64,000 nucleotides of DNA, from contig NZ_FNZR01000003.1 in the NCBI RefSeq assembly GCF_900109365.1, forward strand, positions 248,001 to 312,000. Reading direction: 5' to 3'. How positions within the stretch are numbered: position 1 is the stretch's first letter; each line of letters starts with the position of its first letter. Both the position numbers and the translations under genes were made by a program. The notes under the pieces are model-generated. The model searched no databases and was not told the DNA's origin. It saw only the letters and a program-made list of their open reading frames with translations. Shown here in pieces: positions 16,572 through 25,538 of this stretch. Origin of the DNA: Parapedobacter koreensis (GTDB lineage: Bacteria > Bacteroidota > Bacteroidia > Sphingobacteriales > Sphingobacteriaceae).

Positions 16572-17102
16572 ATGGATGACTGGTCTTCATTGATTGCGGG
16601 CGCTTTTTTGAATGCCTCCGAACCACAGCAGTGGGCGGATTTGGGGTGCGGAGAAGGCACTTTTACTTACGCGCTGGGAAGCCTGTTGCCGGCGGGCAGT
16701 GCGATTCATGCGGTTGATGTGGCACCGCAACGATTGCGCGAACGGGTAGGAGACGTATTGATTACGTTTCTACAGACTGATTTCGAACGGAAACACCTTC
16801 CACTCAGCAATCTGGACGGCATCTTGCTGGCAAATGCCATCCATTATGTGCGTGATAAGGAAAGCTTGATTCATAAATTGTTGCATTATTGCAAGCCTTC
16901 CCATACACTCATTACCGTGGAATACGATACCGTAGTGGCAAACCCTTGGGTGCCGTATCCTATCGATTTCGGTACCCTAAAGACCTTATTCCAACGCATG
17001 GGCTATCGTGATGTCCGACAATTAGGCAAACGGAAGTCGCGTTACGGTGGGGATATGTATGCCATGTGGGTCAAAAACAGACGTTATCCACATGCAGGGT
17101 AG
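16572..17102 (+). CDS. Class I SAM-dependent methyltransferase
   Basis: 176 residues with the Rossmann-type SAM fold: motif I ADLGCGEGTF (about 23-32), an acidic end of strand 2 (IHAVDVAP), motif around LDGILLANAIHYV, and later strands (THTLITVEYD-like). It is somewhat short, so it may act on a small molecule. The substrate is unknown. The gene is followed after 53 bases by a flavin reductase gene. Confidence 0.85.
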   Translation: MDDWSSLIAGAFLNASEPQQWADLGCGEGTFTYALGSLLPAGSAIHAVDVAPQRLRERVGDVLITFLQTDFERKHLPLSNLDGILLANAIHYVRDKESLIHKLLHYCKPSHTLITVEYDTVVANPWVPYPIDFGTLKTLFQRMGYRDVRQLGKRKSRYGGDMYAMWVKNRRYPHAG

Positions 17103-17142
17103 TGCTTGTAGCCAAAAGGAAGAAGATTGTAATCAAAATGAC

Positions 17143-17150
17143 AGGAGGAA
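17143..17150 (+). promoter_or_regulatory. Strong Shine-Dalgarno site before the flavin reductase gene
   Basis: AGGAGGAA, spaced 5 bases from the ATG at 17156. Strong SD sites are rare in this genome. This one selects 17156 over the upstream in-frame ATG at 17138. Confidence 0.55.
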
Positions 17151-17155
17151 GTGAT

Positions 17156-17707
17156 ATGAAAAACTTTCCGTTGCATAAAGTCGTCCGGCTTATCGAACCC
17201 GGACCGGTAGTGATGGTATCAACACTTTACCATGGCCGCGCCAACCTGATGACCATGGGCTTCCACATGATGATGCAGCACGACCCACCGTTGATTGGTG
17301 CCATCGTCGGCCCTTGGGATTACAGCTATGATGCATTGCACACTACGGGTGAATGTGTTATCGCTATCCCGGGTGTTGATTTAATTGACAAAGTCGTGGA
17401 TATCGGCAATTGTTCGGGAAACGAAGTGGACAAATTTGCCCACTTCGCGTTTACCAGGCGTAAAGCTAAACAGGTCGCACCTCCGTTGGTCGACGAGTGT
17501 CTCGCAAACATCGAGTGCCGGGTGGCCGACACCCAGTTGGTCGGCCAGTATGACTTTTTCATCCTCGAAGCGGTGCAAGCATGGATCAACCCTGAGCGGA
17601 AGGAACAACGCATATTCCACCACAAGGGAGACGGCACGTTTTCCGTGGCGGGAAGGACGCTGAACCGGCAGGATCGGATGATACGCTGGAAGCAGTTTCA
17701 GGACTAA
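17156..17707 (+). CDS. Flavin reductase-like domain protein (FMN-binding split barrel)
   Basis: About 183 residues of the flavin reductase-like (DIM6/NTAB) family, with a split-barrel FMN-binding fold: MVSTLYHGRANLMTMGFHMMMQ, PPLIGAIVGPWDYSYDAL, GECVIAIPG and the late strand FILEAVQAWI. Such proteins reduce flavin with NAD(P)H or use bound FMN on small substrates. The start is chosen from a strong SD. It is convergent with an azoreductase-type gene 17 bases away, so two flavin enzymes meet tail to tail. Confidence 0.88.
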   Translation: MKNFPLHKVVRLIEPGPVVMVSTLYHGRANLMTMGFHMMMQHDPPLIGAIVGPWDYSYDALHTTGECVIAIPGVDLIDKVVDIGNCSGNEVDKFAHFAFTRRKAKQVAPPLVDECLANIECRVADTQLVGQYDFFILEAVQAWINPERKEQRIFHHKGDGTFSVAGRTLNRQDRMIRWKQFQD

Positions 17708-17724
17708 CGCTTCAATGACCTGTG

Positions 17725-18321
17725 TTATACCGCTATTTTCTCCACGGCCCTTGCCAAGGCATGTTGTTGCATCTCGGCCATCGACACGCCCTCCACGCGA
17801 TAGGTGGTGATGTCGGTAATGCCAATGAAATTCAACATCATGGTAAGATAGGGTTCGATAAAGTCGAAAGATTTCATTGGGCCATCACTGTATACTCCAC
17901 CCGAAGATATGGCAATATAGGCTTTTTTATCCTTAACAAGTCCATCAGGTCCACTGGCTGAATAGCTGAACGTAATGCCTGCACGTGTGATGTGATCCAA
18001 CCAGGCCTTAAGTGTAGAGTGGATATTAAAATTGTACATCGGTGCGCCGATAACGATGATATCGGCCTCCATTAACTCGGCGATGGCTTCGTCAGAATGC
18101 TTCACGGCTTCGGCTTGAGCCGCCGACCGTTGTTCCGGTTCAGTCATAAAGGAGGTTAAATGTGCTTCTTCTAAATGCGGAAATGGCGTAGTCGTAAGGT
18201 CGTGGGTTTTCACCGTACTTCCGGGATATTTTGCTTGCAACTGTTCGACGACCTCATTTCCCAGCTTAATGCTGTATGAAGCGTCTCCTCGTGGACTTGA
18301 AATAATATGTAAAATCTTCAT
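17725..18321 (-). CDS. azoR: FMN-dependent NADH-azoreductase
   Basis: 198 residues, the length of the AzoR/AcpD family of FMN-dependent NADH quinone and azo reductases. Visible: the flavodoxin-like start MKILHIISSPRGDASYS for FMN phosphate, and APMYNFNIHSTLKAWLDHI, a family hallmark, followed by ISSGGVYSDGP. It reduces quinones and azo compounds by two electrons in the cytosol. A palindromic operator-like cluster lies upstream. Confidence 0.92.
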   Translation of the reverse strand: MKILHIISSPRGDASYSIKLGNEVVEQLQAKYPGSTVKTHDLTTTPFPHLEEAHLTSFMTEPEQRSAAQAEAVKHSDEAIAELMEADIIVIGAPMYNFNIHSTLKAWLDHITRAGITFSYSASGPDGLVKDKKAYIAISSGGVYSDGPMKSFDFIEPYLTMMLNFIGITDITTYRVEGVSMAEMQQHALARAVEKIAV

Positions 18322-18337
18322 CGCAATATTTTTTGTG

Positions 18338-18345
18338 CAAAAATA
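18338..18345 (-). promoter_or_regulatory. -7 box for the azoreductase gene
   Basis: Minus-strand TATTTTTG, consensus TAnnTTTG, 16 bases before the start codon. Confidence 0.5.
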
Positions 18346-18371
18346 AGGACGGTAGCTATAAAAAGTATATT

Positions 18372-18395
18372 ACTATATGATAGTATAGCACTATC
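18372..18395. promoter_or_regulatory. Overlapping palindromic operator candidate upstream of azoR
   Basis: ACTAT-ATG-ATAGT (18372-18384) overlaps GATAGT-ATAGC-ACTATC (18379-18395). Two interlocked inverted repeats of the same half-site (ACTAT/ATAGT) sit just upstream of the -7 box. They resemble operators of redox-sensing HxlR or MarR regulators, but no such gene is adjacent. Confidence 0.5.
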
Positions 18396-18420
18396 GTTTT
18401 GTATAGCTTAGACGTTTGGT

Positions 18421-19404
18421 TTATCCCCCGAATCTCCAATTGAAGACGACCGAAATGGGTAAATGGTCTGATAATTCGTTGCCTTCAGGATCGACAAACT
18501 TACCTGTTTCAACGTGGTATGCAGTTGGCATCAGGCTTATCCGTTGATTGCCACGGTAAAGGATTTTATCCAATGATTCGGTCTGCTCGTCAATGGAAAG
18601 GTTAGGCAAAGATTGGTGCTGTAGGGTTTTTTGGGGCATGATACCATTTTTGATGAGTTCAATCCAAGCGTCTGCCAACGAAGTCTCTTGGATAAACCGT
18701 TGCATGTCGTCGTCCATGTAGGTATAGTGGGCATTGAAATCGCCCATGACGACCAGTGCATTTCCCTTCGATTGCTCTTGGATAAATTGTGAAAGTTGTT
18801 GAAGGTTTTTTTGCCGTGCATAAGCCGCACGTGGATTCTTTTCTGCTGTAGCGTGGAGATTGTAAAAATCGACAAATACGTGTTTCGCCAGTTGTACGCG
18901 TGTAAACATAAAACCTTTGGGCGTCAGGCAATCCGTACCGCTGCAATTTCGCCAGGAAATTCTTCTGTTTTCGATAATGGGATACTTAGACAAGATATTC
19001 AAGCCATCACCGAACGGTACGACACCGTTGTGCTTGGTGCGGAAGCTATGGTTGCTTACGCCAGCATATAATTGGGGATTATAGTTGAAATCTTCCTGTA
19101 CATGGACGATATCATAAGAGGCGATTGTGCGTCCTATTTGGGCAATGCTTTCCGCGCGCGGCGTGCTAGCGCTGGAAATAAATTCAGGTAAACCGGCGAT
19201 GTTGTAGGTCATTAAGGAAAGCGATCCCCGTGAGTTGTCTGCCAATACGATTCCTGTTGTGATGTCCTCGCTAGCTGATGCGGCAATGTTGGGCCACATC
19301 GTCCGGTTGGCAAATGTATAAGCAATCGCTGCGGTCAAACCAACAAACAGCAAGGCTCGGATGGGCCATTGCCGGTTCTTGATGATGGGGTTGATGACAA
19401 TCAT
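18421..19404 (-). CDS. Endonuclease/exonuclease/phosphatase family hydrolase, membrane-anchored
   Basis: 327 residues. An N-terminal membrane helix or uncleaved signal (about 15-33) is followed by an EEP (DNase I/sphingomyelinase) domain: SLMTYNIAGLP, VQEDF (Mg ligand Glu), DFYNLHATAEKN, VVMGDFNAHYT (Asp and Asn) and the final SDHLPISVVF (Asp-His). Its order of motifs suits the phosphodiesterase or neutral-sphingomyelinase-like branch outside the cytoplasm. It is probably a surface or periplasmic phosphodiesterase; the substrate is unknown. Confidence 0.88.
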   Translation of the reverse strand: MIVINPIIKNRQWPIRALLFVGLTAAIAYTFANRTMWPNIAASASEDITTGIVLADNSRGSLSLMTYNIAGLPEFISSASTPRAESIAQIGRTIASYDIVHVQEDFNYNPQLYAGVSNHSFRTKHNGVVPFGDGLNILSKYPIIENRRISWRNCSGTDCLTPKGFMFTRVQLAKHVFVDFYNLHATAEKNPRAAYARQKNLQQLSQFIQEQSKGNALVVMGDFNAHYTYMDDDMQRFIQETSLADAWIELIKNGIMPQKTLQHQSLPNLSIDEQTESLDKILYRGNQRISLMPTAYHVETGKFVDPEGNELSDHLPISVVFNWRFGG

Positions 19405-19597
19405 GAAGTCTTTGATATACAGGGTAAAAATAAAAGCCGAAGTTTAACGGAGGCTTAATCCCCGTTTAAGTAATTGTATGGTTCGTGTTGAAGGAGGGTA
19501 AACTAGTCAGTGATTCTTTAAGGAAAATTTACAATATGTTAAACTTTCGTTATCCATAAGATTATATCGTATTTTCATATTGCAGCAGTTTGTGCAG

Positions 19598-20770
19598 ATG
19601 ACAAAAGTTGCTTTTTTTGCCGAAATGCTGATCGAAGAGTTTGATGGGGCATCGCGTACGATGTTTCAGCTAATCAGACGCATTGATCCGGCTGAGTTTG
19701 ACTACCTATTTGTATCTGGCCGTTCAGGCCAGATGGATTCCCCCCATCGGACATTCTCAGTACCCTCCGTACGGGTGCCTATCAATGCGGATTATTCAAT
19801 GAGTATACCCCACTTGCTGAAACATAAGCTGGAGCGCAGCTTAGACGCGTTTAATCCCGACGTCATCCATATTGCCACGCCGTCCTTGCTGGGTTTTTTT
19901 GCCCTGAAATATGCGCAAAAGCGTAATATTCCGGTTATTACCATTTATCATACGCATTTTATCGCTTACTTGGCGTATTACCTGAGCAAACTGCCGTTTC
20001 TGATCAACGTGATGGAAAACATTACCCGGTCTTCCATGCGGCGGTTTTATAATGGATGTGACCATGTTTATGTACCGTCCCAACGGATAATCGATGAGCT
20101 GTCCGATATCGGGATCGACCGGACGAAACTGCAATTGTGGCAACGTGGTATTGATTTGCACACGTTCTGTGCGGAGAAGCGGGATTTACCTTATATGCAG
20201 CGGCTGGTGGGGAACGATAAGCCCACGATCTTGTTTGTAAGCCGATTGGTGTGGGAGAAAAACCTGGCTACTTTAATGCAGGTATACCAGCTATTTAAAG
20301 AGACGGGTTGGGAAGGCAATTTTCTGGTCGTGGGAGATGGGGCCGCTCGCCGCGAATTGCAAATGCAGATGAAGGATGCGCAATTCCTGGGTCAGTTGGA
20401 TCACGACCAACTGGCTACCCTGTATGCTTCTTCAGATGTGTTTGTCTTTACCTCGGTCTCTGAAACTTATGGAAATGTTGTTGTGGAAGCCATGGCCTCG
20501 GGTTTGCCCTGTGTCATCGCTGATGGTGGGGGTAGCGCCGATTTGATAGCGCATGGGTATACGGGTTTTAAGTGTGCGCCCTATGATCCACAGGCTTATT
20601 TCAATTACATTAAACTGTTGTTGGACAACCCGCTTATTCGGGAAGATATCACACAACGTGCATTGCATCATGCCCGTTCGTTGGATTGGAATCAGTTGGC
20701 TGATAGTTACTTCCGGGATATCCATGCGCTGAAAAATGCAAATAGACGTTTTGAACACACCGTCTTATGA
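19598..20770 (+). CDS. GT4 glycosyltransferase (mannosyltransferase-like)
   Basis: About 390 residues, GT-B fold, family 4. The N-terminal half starts TKVAFFAEMLIEEFDGASRT; the C-terminal half has ILFVSRLVWEKN and the nucleotide-sugar motif ETYGNVVVEAMASGLP. It resembles GDP-mannose-dependent alpha-mannosyltransferases acting on glycolipids. I chose the ATG at 19598 over a TTG six codons upstream. It overlaps the following membrane protein gene by 4 bases (ATGA), the first step of a three-gene coupled operon. Confidence 0.9.
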   Translation: MTKVAFFAEMLIEEFDGASRTMFQLIRRIDPAEFDYLFVSGRSGQMDSPHRTFSVPSVRVPINADYSMSIPHLLKHKLERSLDAFNPDVIHIATPSLLGFFALKYAQKRNIPVITIYHTHFIAYLAYYLSKLPFLINVMENITRSSMRRFYNGCDHVYVPSQRIIDELSDIGIDRTKLQLWQRGIDLHTFCAEKRDLPYMQRLVGNDKPTILFVSRLVWEKNLATLMQVYQLFKETGWEGNFLVVGDGAARRELQMQMKDAQFLGQLDHDQLATLYASSDVFVFTSVSETYGNVVVEAMASGLPCVIADGGGSADLIAHGYTGFKCAPYDPQAYFNYIKLLLDNPLIREDITQRALHHARSLDWNQLADSYFRDIHALKNANRRFEHTVL

Positions 20771-21768
20771 GTAGGAGGCGAAAAATATTAAAGCGTGCTT
20801 TTTTTGTAAGCGTCATCGTCTGTGTCGGCTTATTTGTCTGGCACACGGATTTTACAGCAGTCAAATCAGAGATTTATGCACTTGGGCATCGGTTTTTTTA
20901 CCTGTTGCTTGTATCATTTGCCGCCTACTTTTTTGGCACCTTGGGGTGGTATGTCTGTTTAGGTGATGCAGCGCAAAAGATCTCCATTATGCGGTTGTTC
21001 ATTATCCGGCAGGTCGGTGAAACCATCGCGCTTTACAATCCTACCAATATCATTGCCGGGGATATGTACAAGGCCCAGCTGTTAAAAACCTATGGTATTG
21101 ACGAGAAAGTGGGCTTAACGTCGGTTGTCTCTTCACGAATGACGGCCGTCTTATCGCAAGTGGCGATGGCCCTCATCGCATTCGCATGGCTTTTTGCCTA
21201 TCCTTTTTCTTTCGAGGCGTCTGCCGGAAGGATCGAAGCCCTGTTTGCCATAAGCGTTGTGACTGTGGTCGGTATTGTCCTTTTTCTGCTACTGATTAAG
21301 TATTTGCCAGCACCCACAGAACTTCCCGAGACACCTCATTGGTGGAAGCGGTTCGGCAGGAAATTTCATGAGGTGTTATATGCTTGCAGGCAATTCCAAA
21401 TGCATCAAAAAAAAGCGTTTTATTTGTCGTTTTCCTTCTTTGCCGTTCATTGGGTGGTCGGTAGCTTGGAATGCTTGCTCATCCTGCGATTTCTAGGTTT
21501 TGATGTAGGAATGATGGAAGGGCTTGCTATGGATATGGGAATCATTGTGTTGAAGAGTTTCGGGGCATTTGTCCCAGCACAGTGGGGTGTGGAGGAACTG
21601 GCGAACAAGGTCGTGCTTGTCGTGCTGGGCATATCTGCTACAAGCGTGTGGATGACGGTATCCATTATCCGGAGAACACGCCAATGCTGCTGGGCACTGA
21701 TGGGATTTGCGTGGTTGGCTTGGCTGCGTTATAAGCACCATCGGTTTTTGACCAGCGAGGCGGTGTGA
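20767..21768 (+). CDS. LPG synthase transmembrane-domain (UPF0104) family protein
   Basis: 333 residues with about eight membrane helices, like the flippase domain of lysylphosphatidylglycerol synthases (MprF N-terminal half). The hallmark region YNPTNIIAGDMYKAQLL and the later SFGAFVPAQWGVEELANKVV fit the family, where related proteins flip or retain glycolipids. It overlaps the upstream GT4 by 4 bases and the downstream GT4 by 1 base, implying that the three proteins make and translocate one glycolipid or glycan. Confidence 0.85.
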   Translation: MSRRRKILKRAFFVSVIVCVGLFVWHTDFTAVKSEIYALGHRFFYLLLVSFAAYFFGTLGWYVCLGDAAQKISIMRLFIIRQVGETIALYNPTNIIAGDMYKAQLLKTYGIDEKVGLTSVVSSRMTAVLSQVAMALIAFAWLFAYPFSFEASAGRIEALFAISVVTVVGIVLFLLLIKYLPAPTELPETPHWWKRFGRKFHEVLYACRQFQMHQKKAFYLSFSFFAVHWVVGSLECLLILRFLGFDVGMMEGLAMDMGIIVLKSFGAFVPAQWGVEELANKVVLVVLGISATSVWMTVSIIRRTRQCCWALMGFAWLAWLRYKHHRFLTSEAV

Positions 21769-22934
21769 TGGAAGTGCTATTCGTCAGTCATAAATACCCT
21801 CCGGCAACAGGTGGGATGGAAAAACAGAGCTTCGAGCTCATTGAAGGAATGCGGGCCTATGCAACCGTTCATCAACTCGTCTATACCGGGCAGGAAAATA
21901 TCCTGTTGTTTTTCCTGCGGTTGGAAAAACGTATTGTTGAACTATTAAATAAATATCCAAGCATTGCGCTTATCCATTTCAATGACGCACTAATCGGTTC
22001 ATTGGCACTACGTCACCATCATCATTATCCCCATGTAAAAAAGGTCGTTACCGTGCATGGTTTGGATGTCGTATTTCCCTGGGGCTATTATCAGCGTAAG
22101 ATTTTGCCATTGTTCAATCGGTTTGACCGAATCGTGGCGGTGAGCGAGGCGACCAAACGGGCGATAGTGGCAAGGGGGGTATCGACTGATCGGGTAGTGG
22201 TAATCAATAACGGCGTCGATCACGCATTCGCTGATCTTTCCCAGCAGTCAGTGGTGGGCAGCCCCGAGGTCGGCCATGCGTTGTTGGCCGGACAAAAGCC
22301 TTATTTTGTCATGTTGGGCAGGCCCGTCAAACGAAAGGGTTTTTCATGGTTTCTTCGCGAAGTCGCTCCACGGCTGCCGGATGCGGCGACCATTGTGATG
22401 GCAGGTCCGCTAAACACCCGAAGGCGTTTTGTCTGGGCGTTGGCGCGATGCTGCCCCTCGGCATGGCGTCATTTGATCGCACTTTTTCTGGGCTACCCTT
22501 CCGATGAAAGGGAAATTTTTCGGCTATTACGGCAACCTTCCAAAGGAGCTAAAGTTACACATTTGGGAAAACTCCCGCTGGCCGATTTACAAACGCTGCT
22601 ACAGCATGCATCAGCATTCCTAATGCCCAACATCCCAATTGCTGGTGATATGGAAGGCTTTGGTTTGGTGTGTTTGGAAGCTTCAGGGGCAGGTACGCTT
22701 GTGGTTGCTGCAGAAATTGACGGCATTACGGATGCCGTTTTGCATCGGCGGAATGGCTTGTTATTGCCAGCAGCTGATGCCGACGCGTGGGTCGAACGGC
22801 TGAATCACATCATGAACCATCCAACACCGTATCGAGGCATAGCAGCGGATTTTCAGCAGTATACGCTCCAGCATTTCGGATGGGACAAGATGTGCCGTGC
22901 CTATGCTTCTTGTTTTGCTGCCTTACTGGAGTGA
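21768..22934 (+). CDS. GT4 glycosyltransferase
   Basis: 388 residues, GT-B fold. N-terminal MEVLFVSHKYPPATGGMEK is the classic GT4 acceptor-domain start with the GG loop; VTVHGLDVVFPWG and VAVSEATKRAIVARGV follow. The donor half has MLGRPVKRKGFSWFL and MEGFGLVCLEASGAGT, with the second Glu of the EX7E motif. The start ATG shares one base with the stop of the previous gene. It is the last gene of the operon; the product is unknown. Confidence 0.9.
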   Translation: MEVLFVSHKYPPATGGMEKQSFELIEGMRAYATVHQLVYTGQENILLFFLRLEKRIVELLNKYPSIALIHFNDALIGSLALRHHHHYPHVKKVVTVHGLDVVFPWGYYQRKILPLFNRFDRIVAVSEATKRAIVARGVSTDRVVVINNGVDHAFADLSQQSVVGSPEVGHALLAGQKPYFVMLGRPVKRKGFSWFLREVAPRLPDAATIVMAGPLNTRRRFVWALARCCPSAWRHLIALFLGYPSDEREIFRLLRQPSKGAKVTHLGKLPLADLQTLLQHASAFLMPNIPIAGDMEGFGLVCLEASGAGTLVVAAEIDGITDAVLHRRNGLLLPAADADAWVERLNHIMNHPTPYRGIAADFQQYTLQHFGWDKMCRAYASCFAALLE

Positions 22935-22965
22935 ACATTACGAACGCCACACGCATGGCAGCGGG

Positions 22966-23964
22966 CTAAACCACGATAGCAGCTGGATTTTCAGGCTCCA
23001 GCCCCTGAGCCAAACGGGAAAGGTTTTTCAGTGTGGTCGTAGCGATTTCCGCCATGGCTTCGGCGGTGAAAAAAGCTTGGTGACCGGTGACCAACACATT
23101 GGGAAAACTCATCAGCAATTGGATGGTATCATCATCGATGATGGTGTGCGAAAGGTCGCGGAAAAAAAGCTTGTCTTCCTGCTCATAAACGTCAATGCCG
23201 AGATAGCCAATCTGCTTGGATCGCAACCCTTCCAATACCGCTTGGCTATCGATGAGGCCGCCACGGCTGGTATTGATGATCATGACGCCTTTTTTCATCT
23301 GCTGTAATGTCGCAACATTGATCAGGTGCCGGGTGCTTTCCAATAACGGGCAGTGGAGCGACAGGATGTCGGCCTGTGCGAAAACGTCATGCAGCGGCAG
23401 GTACTGCACACCGAAGCCCTTGAGTTCGTCACTCTCCACGACGTCATAAGCGAGTAGCGTGCAACCGAAACCTCGCATAAGCCGGGCAAAGGCGCGCCCG
23501 ATGTTTCCGGTGCCGATAATGCCAATGGTTTTTCCGTACAGGTTGAACCCCATCAACCCTTTCAGGGAGAAATTCTGCTCCCGTACCCGGTTGTATGCCT
23601 TGTGTGTTTTGCGGTTCAGCGTCAATACCATGGCCAACGCATGCTCGGCAACGGCCTCGGGCGAGTAGGCAGGAACCCGGCATACACGCAGTCCAGCATG
23701 CCTTGCGGCTTCGAGGTCAACATTGTTAAACCCAGCGCAGCGTAATGCGATGTATTGTACGCCTTTCTGCGCCAGTACACTAATCACTTCAGCATTCAAT
23801 TTGTCGTTGACAAACGTGCAGATAGCTGTTGCATGCTCAACCGCGTTGACAATATGCGGGCCAAGATGGGTCTCGTAGTATTCCAATTCAAAGCCAAAAG
23901 GTGGATTAAACTGGTCGAAAAACTCCCGGTCATAGGGTTTGGTCGAAAAAAAGGTGACTTTCAT
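22966..23964 (-). CDS. ldhA: D-lactate dehydrogenase (2-hydroxyacid dehydrogenase family)
   Basis: 332 residues, the length of fermentative D-lactate dehydrogenases, which reduce pyruvate to D-lactate with NADH in the cytosol. Visible: SPEAVAEHALAMVL (family start of the NAD domain), GTGNIG (151-156), NTSRGG with catalytic Arg234, YEQE with Glu263, and GHQAF with His295. The complete Arg-Glu-His triad is present. Monocistronic, convergent with the glycan operon. Confidence 0.9.
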   Translation of the reverse strand: MKVTFFSTKPYDREFFDQFNPPFGFELEYYETHLGPHIVNAVEHATAICTFVNDKLNAEVISVLAQKGVQYIALRCAGFNNVDLEAARHAGLRVCRVPAYSPEAVAEHALAMVLTLNRKTHKAYNRVREQNFSLKGLMGFNLYGKTIGIIGTGNIGRAFARLMRGFGCTLLAYDVVESDELKGFGVQYLPLHDVFAQADILSLHCPLLESTRHLINVATLQQMKKGVMIINTSRGGLIDSQAVLEGLRSKQIGYLGIDVYEQEDKLFFRDLSHTIIDDDTIQLLMSFPNVLVTGHQAFFTAEAMAEIATTTLKNLSRLAQGLEPENPAAIVV

Positions 23965-24060
23965 GAATTAAAGATACGAAGTATACGGCACGTTATACAA
24001 ACACCGAGGGAGCACTTCTTGATTTTTTGTAAAATTTCTTGATTAAATTTATTTTAATAT

Positions 24061-24070
24061 ACCGTTCGGT
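24061..24070. promoter_or_regulatory. TetR operator 1 (upstream of the tetR-like gene)
   Basis: ACCGTTCGGT, a palindrome with a TT centre, 11 bases before the -7 box of the TetR gene. The identical site recurs at 24752-24761 before the next gene. Confidence 0.7.
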
Positions 24071-24081
24071 TTATTTTTTGC

Positions 24082-24089
24082 TAATTTTG
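24082..24089 (+). promoter_or_regulatory. -7 box for the tetR-like gene
   Basis: TAATTTTG, full consensus match, shortly downstream of the ACCGTTCGGT operator. The operator would cover the region between -33 and -7. Confidence 0.6.
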
Positions 24090-24112
24090 TAATGAATTTT
24101 TACGGAGGCACC

Positions 24113-24715
24113 ATGACGAAAGCGGAGCAAACCAGGCAGTTCATTATCGAGAAATCAGCACCTATTGTCAATAAAAAAGGGATGGCGGCGACATCGTTGA
24201 CCGATATCATGGATGTCACGCGGCTGACCAAAGGGGGCATTTATGGAAATTTTGACAGCAAAGATGAAATCTGCCAAGCCGCATTTGGCCACCTAAGCGG
24301 GCAACTGGCAGCATATTTGGACCAACGCGTGAGCAAGGGGCGTTCGGCCAAAGAAAAATTGTACAACATCTTAGCGTTTTATGAGGGGCGTGAGCAGGTA
24401 GAGGGCGGTTGCCCGTTGTTGAATTTTGGTGTAGAGGCTGATGATACCCATCCTGTAGTGCGCGATATGGTCAAACGAGCTATATTGAATGCGCAACGGC
24501 GAATAGCGGCGATCATGCAGGCTGGTATCGCCAATGGCGAAATCGCTGCGGAATTGGACGCTGAGGCGTTTAGCGTAAAACTATTTGCGCTTTTGGAGGG
24601 TGCAATACTCGTGCGGCGCGTGATGCGAGACAATACACAGATGCGCATGGTGGTGGCGGCCATTAAATCCGAATTTGAAAGATACCTGATGACATCAGCT
24701 CCTTCGAGTTCTTAA
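24113..24715 (+). CDS. TetR/AcrR family repressor
   Basis: 200 residues from the ATG at 24113, chosen because a GGAGG lies 5 bases upstream. The N-terminal helix-turn-helix is clear: AAQ-like helix, GMAATSLTDIMDVTRLTKGGIYGNFDSKDEI. The ligand-binding domain starts at about 60 and contains EGGCPLLNFGVEADD, typical of the group that controls SDRs and efflux pumps. Identical palindromes before this gene and before the following SDR indicate autorepression and repression of the SDR-MFS operon. Confidence 0.92.
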   Translation: MTKAEQTRQFIIEKSAPIVNKKGMAATSLTDIMDVTRLTKGGIYGNFDSKDEICQAAFGHLSGQLAAYLDQRVSKGRSAKEKLYNILAFYEGREQVEGGCPLLNFGVEADDTHPVVRDMVKRAILNAQRRIAAIMQAGIANGEIAAELDAEAFSVKLFALLEGAILVRRVMRDNTQMRMVVAAIKSEFERYLMTSAPSSS

Positions 24716-24751
24716 GCCGGCGAGATCAACTATTTTTTTGTATAATAAAAG

Positions 24752-24761
24752 ACCGTTCGGT
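24752..24761. promoter_or_regulatory. TetR operator 2 (upstream of SDR/MFS)
   Basis: ACCGTTCGGT, identical to operator 1, in the 94-base gap between the TetR gene and the SDR gene; TATTTTTA, a near -7 box, follows immediately. Confidence 0.7.
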
Positions 24762-24809
24762 CTATTTTTAGTGTATTAATAAATTTTATCATTCAACTTC
24801 ATTGACAAC

Positions 24810-25532
24810 ATGAAAACATCAGGAAACACCATCTTAATCACCGGTGGTTCGGCCGGCATCGGGCTGGCCATTGCCAAACAATTTGCCGCGCAGGGCAACC
24901 AGCTTATCATCACCGGTAGAAATCTCGATCGACTGGCTAAGGCTGTAGCCGAATTAAATAATGTGGCGGCGGGACAAGCGAACGTGAGCGCTATCCAGGG
25001 CGACGTGGCCGACGCGACGGACGCCGAACGGCTGGTGCAGCAGGTAAAGGCCGACTATCCGCAATTGAATGTGCTGATCAACAACGCGGGAAGCGCTTAT
25101 GCGTATTCGTTGGATGAAGGCAATACGTTCGATCGTGCTTCGGAAGAAATCTTGATCAACTACTTAGCTATTGCGCGGTTGACCGATTTATTGCTGCCGG
25201 TGCTGAAACAACAGCCGGAGGCGGCCATCGTGAATGTCACGTCCATCGTGGCTTTTGCGCCTTTTGCGGGTGTGCCGACGTATTCGGTCAGCAAGGCGGC
25301 ATTGCACACCTATACGCAGTTGCTCCGCGAGCAACTCAAGGCGGGGCCGGTGCAGGTATACGAATTGATGCCGCCCTTGGTCAATACGGATTTCTCGCAG
25401 GCCATCGGCGGTGCATCGGGCATCCCGCCGGAAGAAGTAGCAGCCGAATTATTGGAGGCGTTTCGGGATGGGCAGTTGGATGTGCCGGTGGGGCAAACCA
25501 AGGCGGTCTATCAACCGGCTACCTTTGTGTAA
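24810..25532 (+). CDS. SDR family oxidoreductase (DltE-like, TetR-controlled)
   Basis: 240 residues: TGGSAGIG (11-18), NNAG (91-94), Ser145 and YSVSK (Tyr158, Lys162), with the PPLVNTDF segment common in DltE-like SDRs. An ACCGTTCGGT operator upstream links it to the adjacent TetR repressor. The gene is followed after 6 bases by a broken MFS efflux gene, so the original unit was a repressor-reductase-efflux cassette. Substrate unknown. Confidence 0.92.
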   Translation: MKTSGNTILITGGSAGIGLAIAKQFAAQGNQLIITGRNLDRLAKAVAELNNVAAGQANVSAIQGDVADATDAERLVQQVKADYPQLNVLINNAGSAYAYSLDEGNTFDRASEEILINYLAIARLTDLLLPVLKQQPEAAIVNVTSIVAFAPFAGVPTYSVSKAALHTYTQLLREQLKAGPVQVYELMPPLVNTDFSQAIGGASGIPPEEVAAELLEAFRDGQLDVPVGQTKAVYQPATFV

Positions 25533-25538
25533 AAATTG

